From the NCBI GenBank assembly GCA_049115715.1, contig JAGDZQ010000057.1:16440-80439 (forward strand): a stretch of DNA of 64,000 nucleotides, written 5' to 3'. Position numbers and translations under genes: made by a program. A model generated the notes under the pieces. That model made no database searches, was not told the DNA's origin, and saw nothing but the letters and a program-made list of their open reading frames with translations. Each line of letters begins with the position of its first letter. The first letter of the stretch is position 1. Source of the DNA: JAMZMI01 sp049115715. GTDB taxonomy: Bacteria > Bacteroidota > Bacteroidia > Cytophagales > Cyclobacteriaceae. This document shows positions 63,353-64,000 of the stretch, piece by piece.

Positions 63353-63694
63353 ATGGTTGATAAAAAGGATAATGTACTTAGAGTCATTGGAATAATTGCT
63401 GACCCCTCTTTTCAAGTAAGAATATGGAAAGAACAATCTTCAATGCATGATATATTTTGCTTTGAAGAAGCAGTTAATGTATTAAGTGACTATCATTTTT
63501 TTGACGATTTAGAGTCGGAAGCCTATTCCCTTAATGAATCGGAATATATTCTAATCAAAAAATTTGCAAAAAGCTTACTAGATTATCCCGATGGGATACA
63601 TGCGAAAAAAATGTTATCCGATTCAGTTTGGTTAGAAATAGTTGAGCAAGCAAAATCGGCTTTTGAAGTACTTTCTTCTAAGGATTTTATTTGA
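63353..63694 (+). CDS. Putative immunity protein
   Basis: 113 residues, acidic, soluble, with no signal peptide: V-L-R-V-I-G-I-I-A-D-P-S-F-Q, F-D-D-L-E-S-E-A-Y-S-L and H-A-K-K-M-L-S-D-S-V-W-L-E-I. No family is recognised and it is unlike the other genes of the array. Its place between a toxin-end remnant and repeat A copy 3 is the only evidence for immunity. Confidence 0.62.
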   Translation: MVDKKDNVLRVIGIIADPSFQVRIWKEQSSMHDIFCFEEAVNVLSDYHFFDDLESEAYSLNESEYILIKKFAKSLLDYPDGIHAKKMLSDSVWLEIVEQAKSAFEVLSSKDFI

Positions 63695-63716
63695 TGTAAG
63701 CTAAGTCACTTCCCTG

Positions 63717-63771
63717 CCCCCACTAGTCCAAGGATGTAAAAATAAAACTGGCGCAAGTGTCTCACTTGTGC
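63717..63771. repeat. Repeat A (copy 3)
   Basis: Complete copy with intact hairpin (GCGCAAGTG-TCT-CACTTGTGC), separated by only a few bases from repeat B copy 2. The two repeat families are thus adjacent here, with no toxin/immunity content between them. Confidence 0.85.
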
Positions 63772-63774
63772 TTG

Positions 63775-63925
63775 CCCCCCTAAGCGTAGTTTGTAACTAC
63801 GCTTGTATATGGATTTAGCTTTCTAAGCGCGATAAGAAACGGAGGCTTCTTAGGAGTACAGCAAAACCCAAGTATCATCCAACACTTGAGTATGACCAAT
63901 ATAGAAATCCAACAACCGGGATATA
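63775..63925. repeat. Repeat B (copy 2)
   Basis: Perfect hairpin AAGCGTAGTT-TGT-AACTACGCTT at 63782-63804, then the same spacer and RHS-core start as at 61651. Here the five bases missing in copy 1 are present (CTTCT after 63845). Confidence 0.85.
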
Positions 63926-63930
63926 TCTAG
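63841..63930 (+). pseudogene. Truncated RHS-core start
   Basis: Encodes G-G-F-L-G-V-Q-Q, S-M-T-N-I-E-I-Q-Q-P-G-Y-I and then TAG at 63928-63930. It matches the region just before S-N-E-S-N-S-S-N in the main RHS protein (A-G-F-F-G-V-Q-E). The core is cut off; the last 70 bases of the window show no further match. Confidence 0.75.
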
Positions 63931-64000
63931 GCCACTCCTGATAAATACATATTTGTTAGGTTTTGATGGACGGATTTAATTTCCAGTCTCTTTTTTTTTG

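Noticed and set aside
60549..63930. CRISPR array
   Set aside because: The repeats are few, differ in type and are separated by whole genes and not by uniform spacers.
60549..63930. Integron-type gene cassettes
   Set aside because: Repeats after each small gene recall attC sites, but no integrase is present, core-site sequences are not seen, and the RHS-core fragments give a simpler explanation.

Overview
The window looks like chromosomal DNA of a marine Bacteroidota bacterium, most likely a Cytophagales-type glider. This is inferred from several large secreted proteins with type IX secretion (T9SS) C-terminal sorting domains, a one-protein hybrid two-component regulator ending in an AraC helix-turn-helix, LytS/LytTR pairs, starts without strong Shine-Dalgarno sequences, moderate AT richness and Bacteroidota-type RHS genes. 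No tRNA, rRNA, CRISPR array, transposase or integrase was recognised.

Region 1 (1-46.8 kb) is an accessory surface-protein region. It holds seven very large Sec/T9SS proteins at 2-6604 (5'-truncated), 7110-10700, 15668-22957, 24029-26641 (minus), 30319-32820, 34395-39353 and 44812-46593. Five of them (6604, 10700, 32820, 39353 and 46593 ends) share one C-terminal architecture: a beta-rich N-x-G-x-L segment, a module with R-N/E-T-R-Y-A-D-x-R-Y-S and W-D-D-x-G-S-x-T-G-R-G motifs, and a sorting domain. Four of these five are followed by a tiny gene of 53-59 codons (6757, 32913, 39441, 46606). Each encodes a signal peptide, the motif P-P-A-T-P-I-D-G-G-L-S-L-L-L-A-A-G-G and a basic tail, which resembles the PID-CTERM sorting signal. 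The fifth host gene (7110-10700) keeps a copy of the leader that precedes the first tiny gene, but the tiny gene itself is gone and a decayed histidine-kinase fragment lies there. The two T9SS proteins without the module (15668, 24029) have no such partner. The linkage suggests a two-gene surface-display unit.

Sensors and regulators lie between these genes: a TPR/LytS kinase with a LytTR regulator (11452-14227), a second LytS kinase convergent with it (14228-15418), a hybrid sensor/AraC protein (27032-29950) and a membrane protein with a LuxR-like helix-turn-helix (33195-34226). Genes 40912-46785 form a tight operon: two consecutive pairs of a YHYH-domain protein and a small DUF6702-like protein, then the T9SS protein and its PID-CTERM gene.

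Region 2 (47.1-64.0 kb) is an RHS polymorphic-toxin locus. A putative outer-membrane protein (47128) precedes an operon of an RHS/YD-repeat protein (48575), a small lipocalin-like secreted protein (52015) and a 2432-residue RHS protein (52515). The last carries fibronectin repeats, a DUF6443-like region, an RHS core and a C-terminal NlpC/P60-like cysteine peptidase. A YARHG-domain protein follows 6 bases later. The last 4 kb is an array of displaced toxin/immunity cassettes. Four more putative immunity genes (60644, 61272, 62858, 63353) each begin between 4 bases before and 10 bases after the end of a toxin tail or toxin-tail remnant. Two families of palindromic repeats separate them, and fragments of RHS core nearly identical in DNA to the main RHS gene are included. 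This looks like a store of alternative C-termini that could recombine into the main gene, and it continues past the window end.
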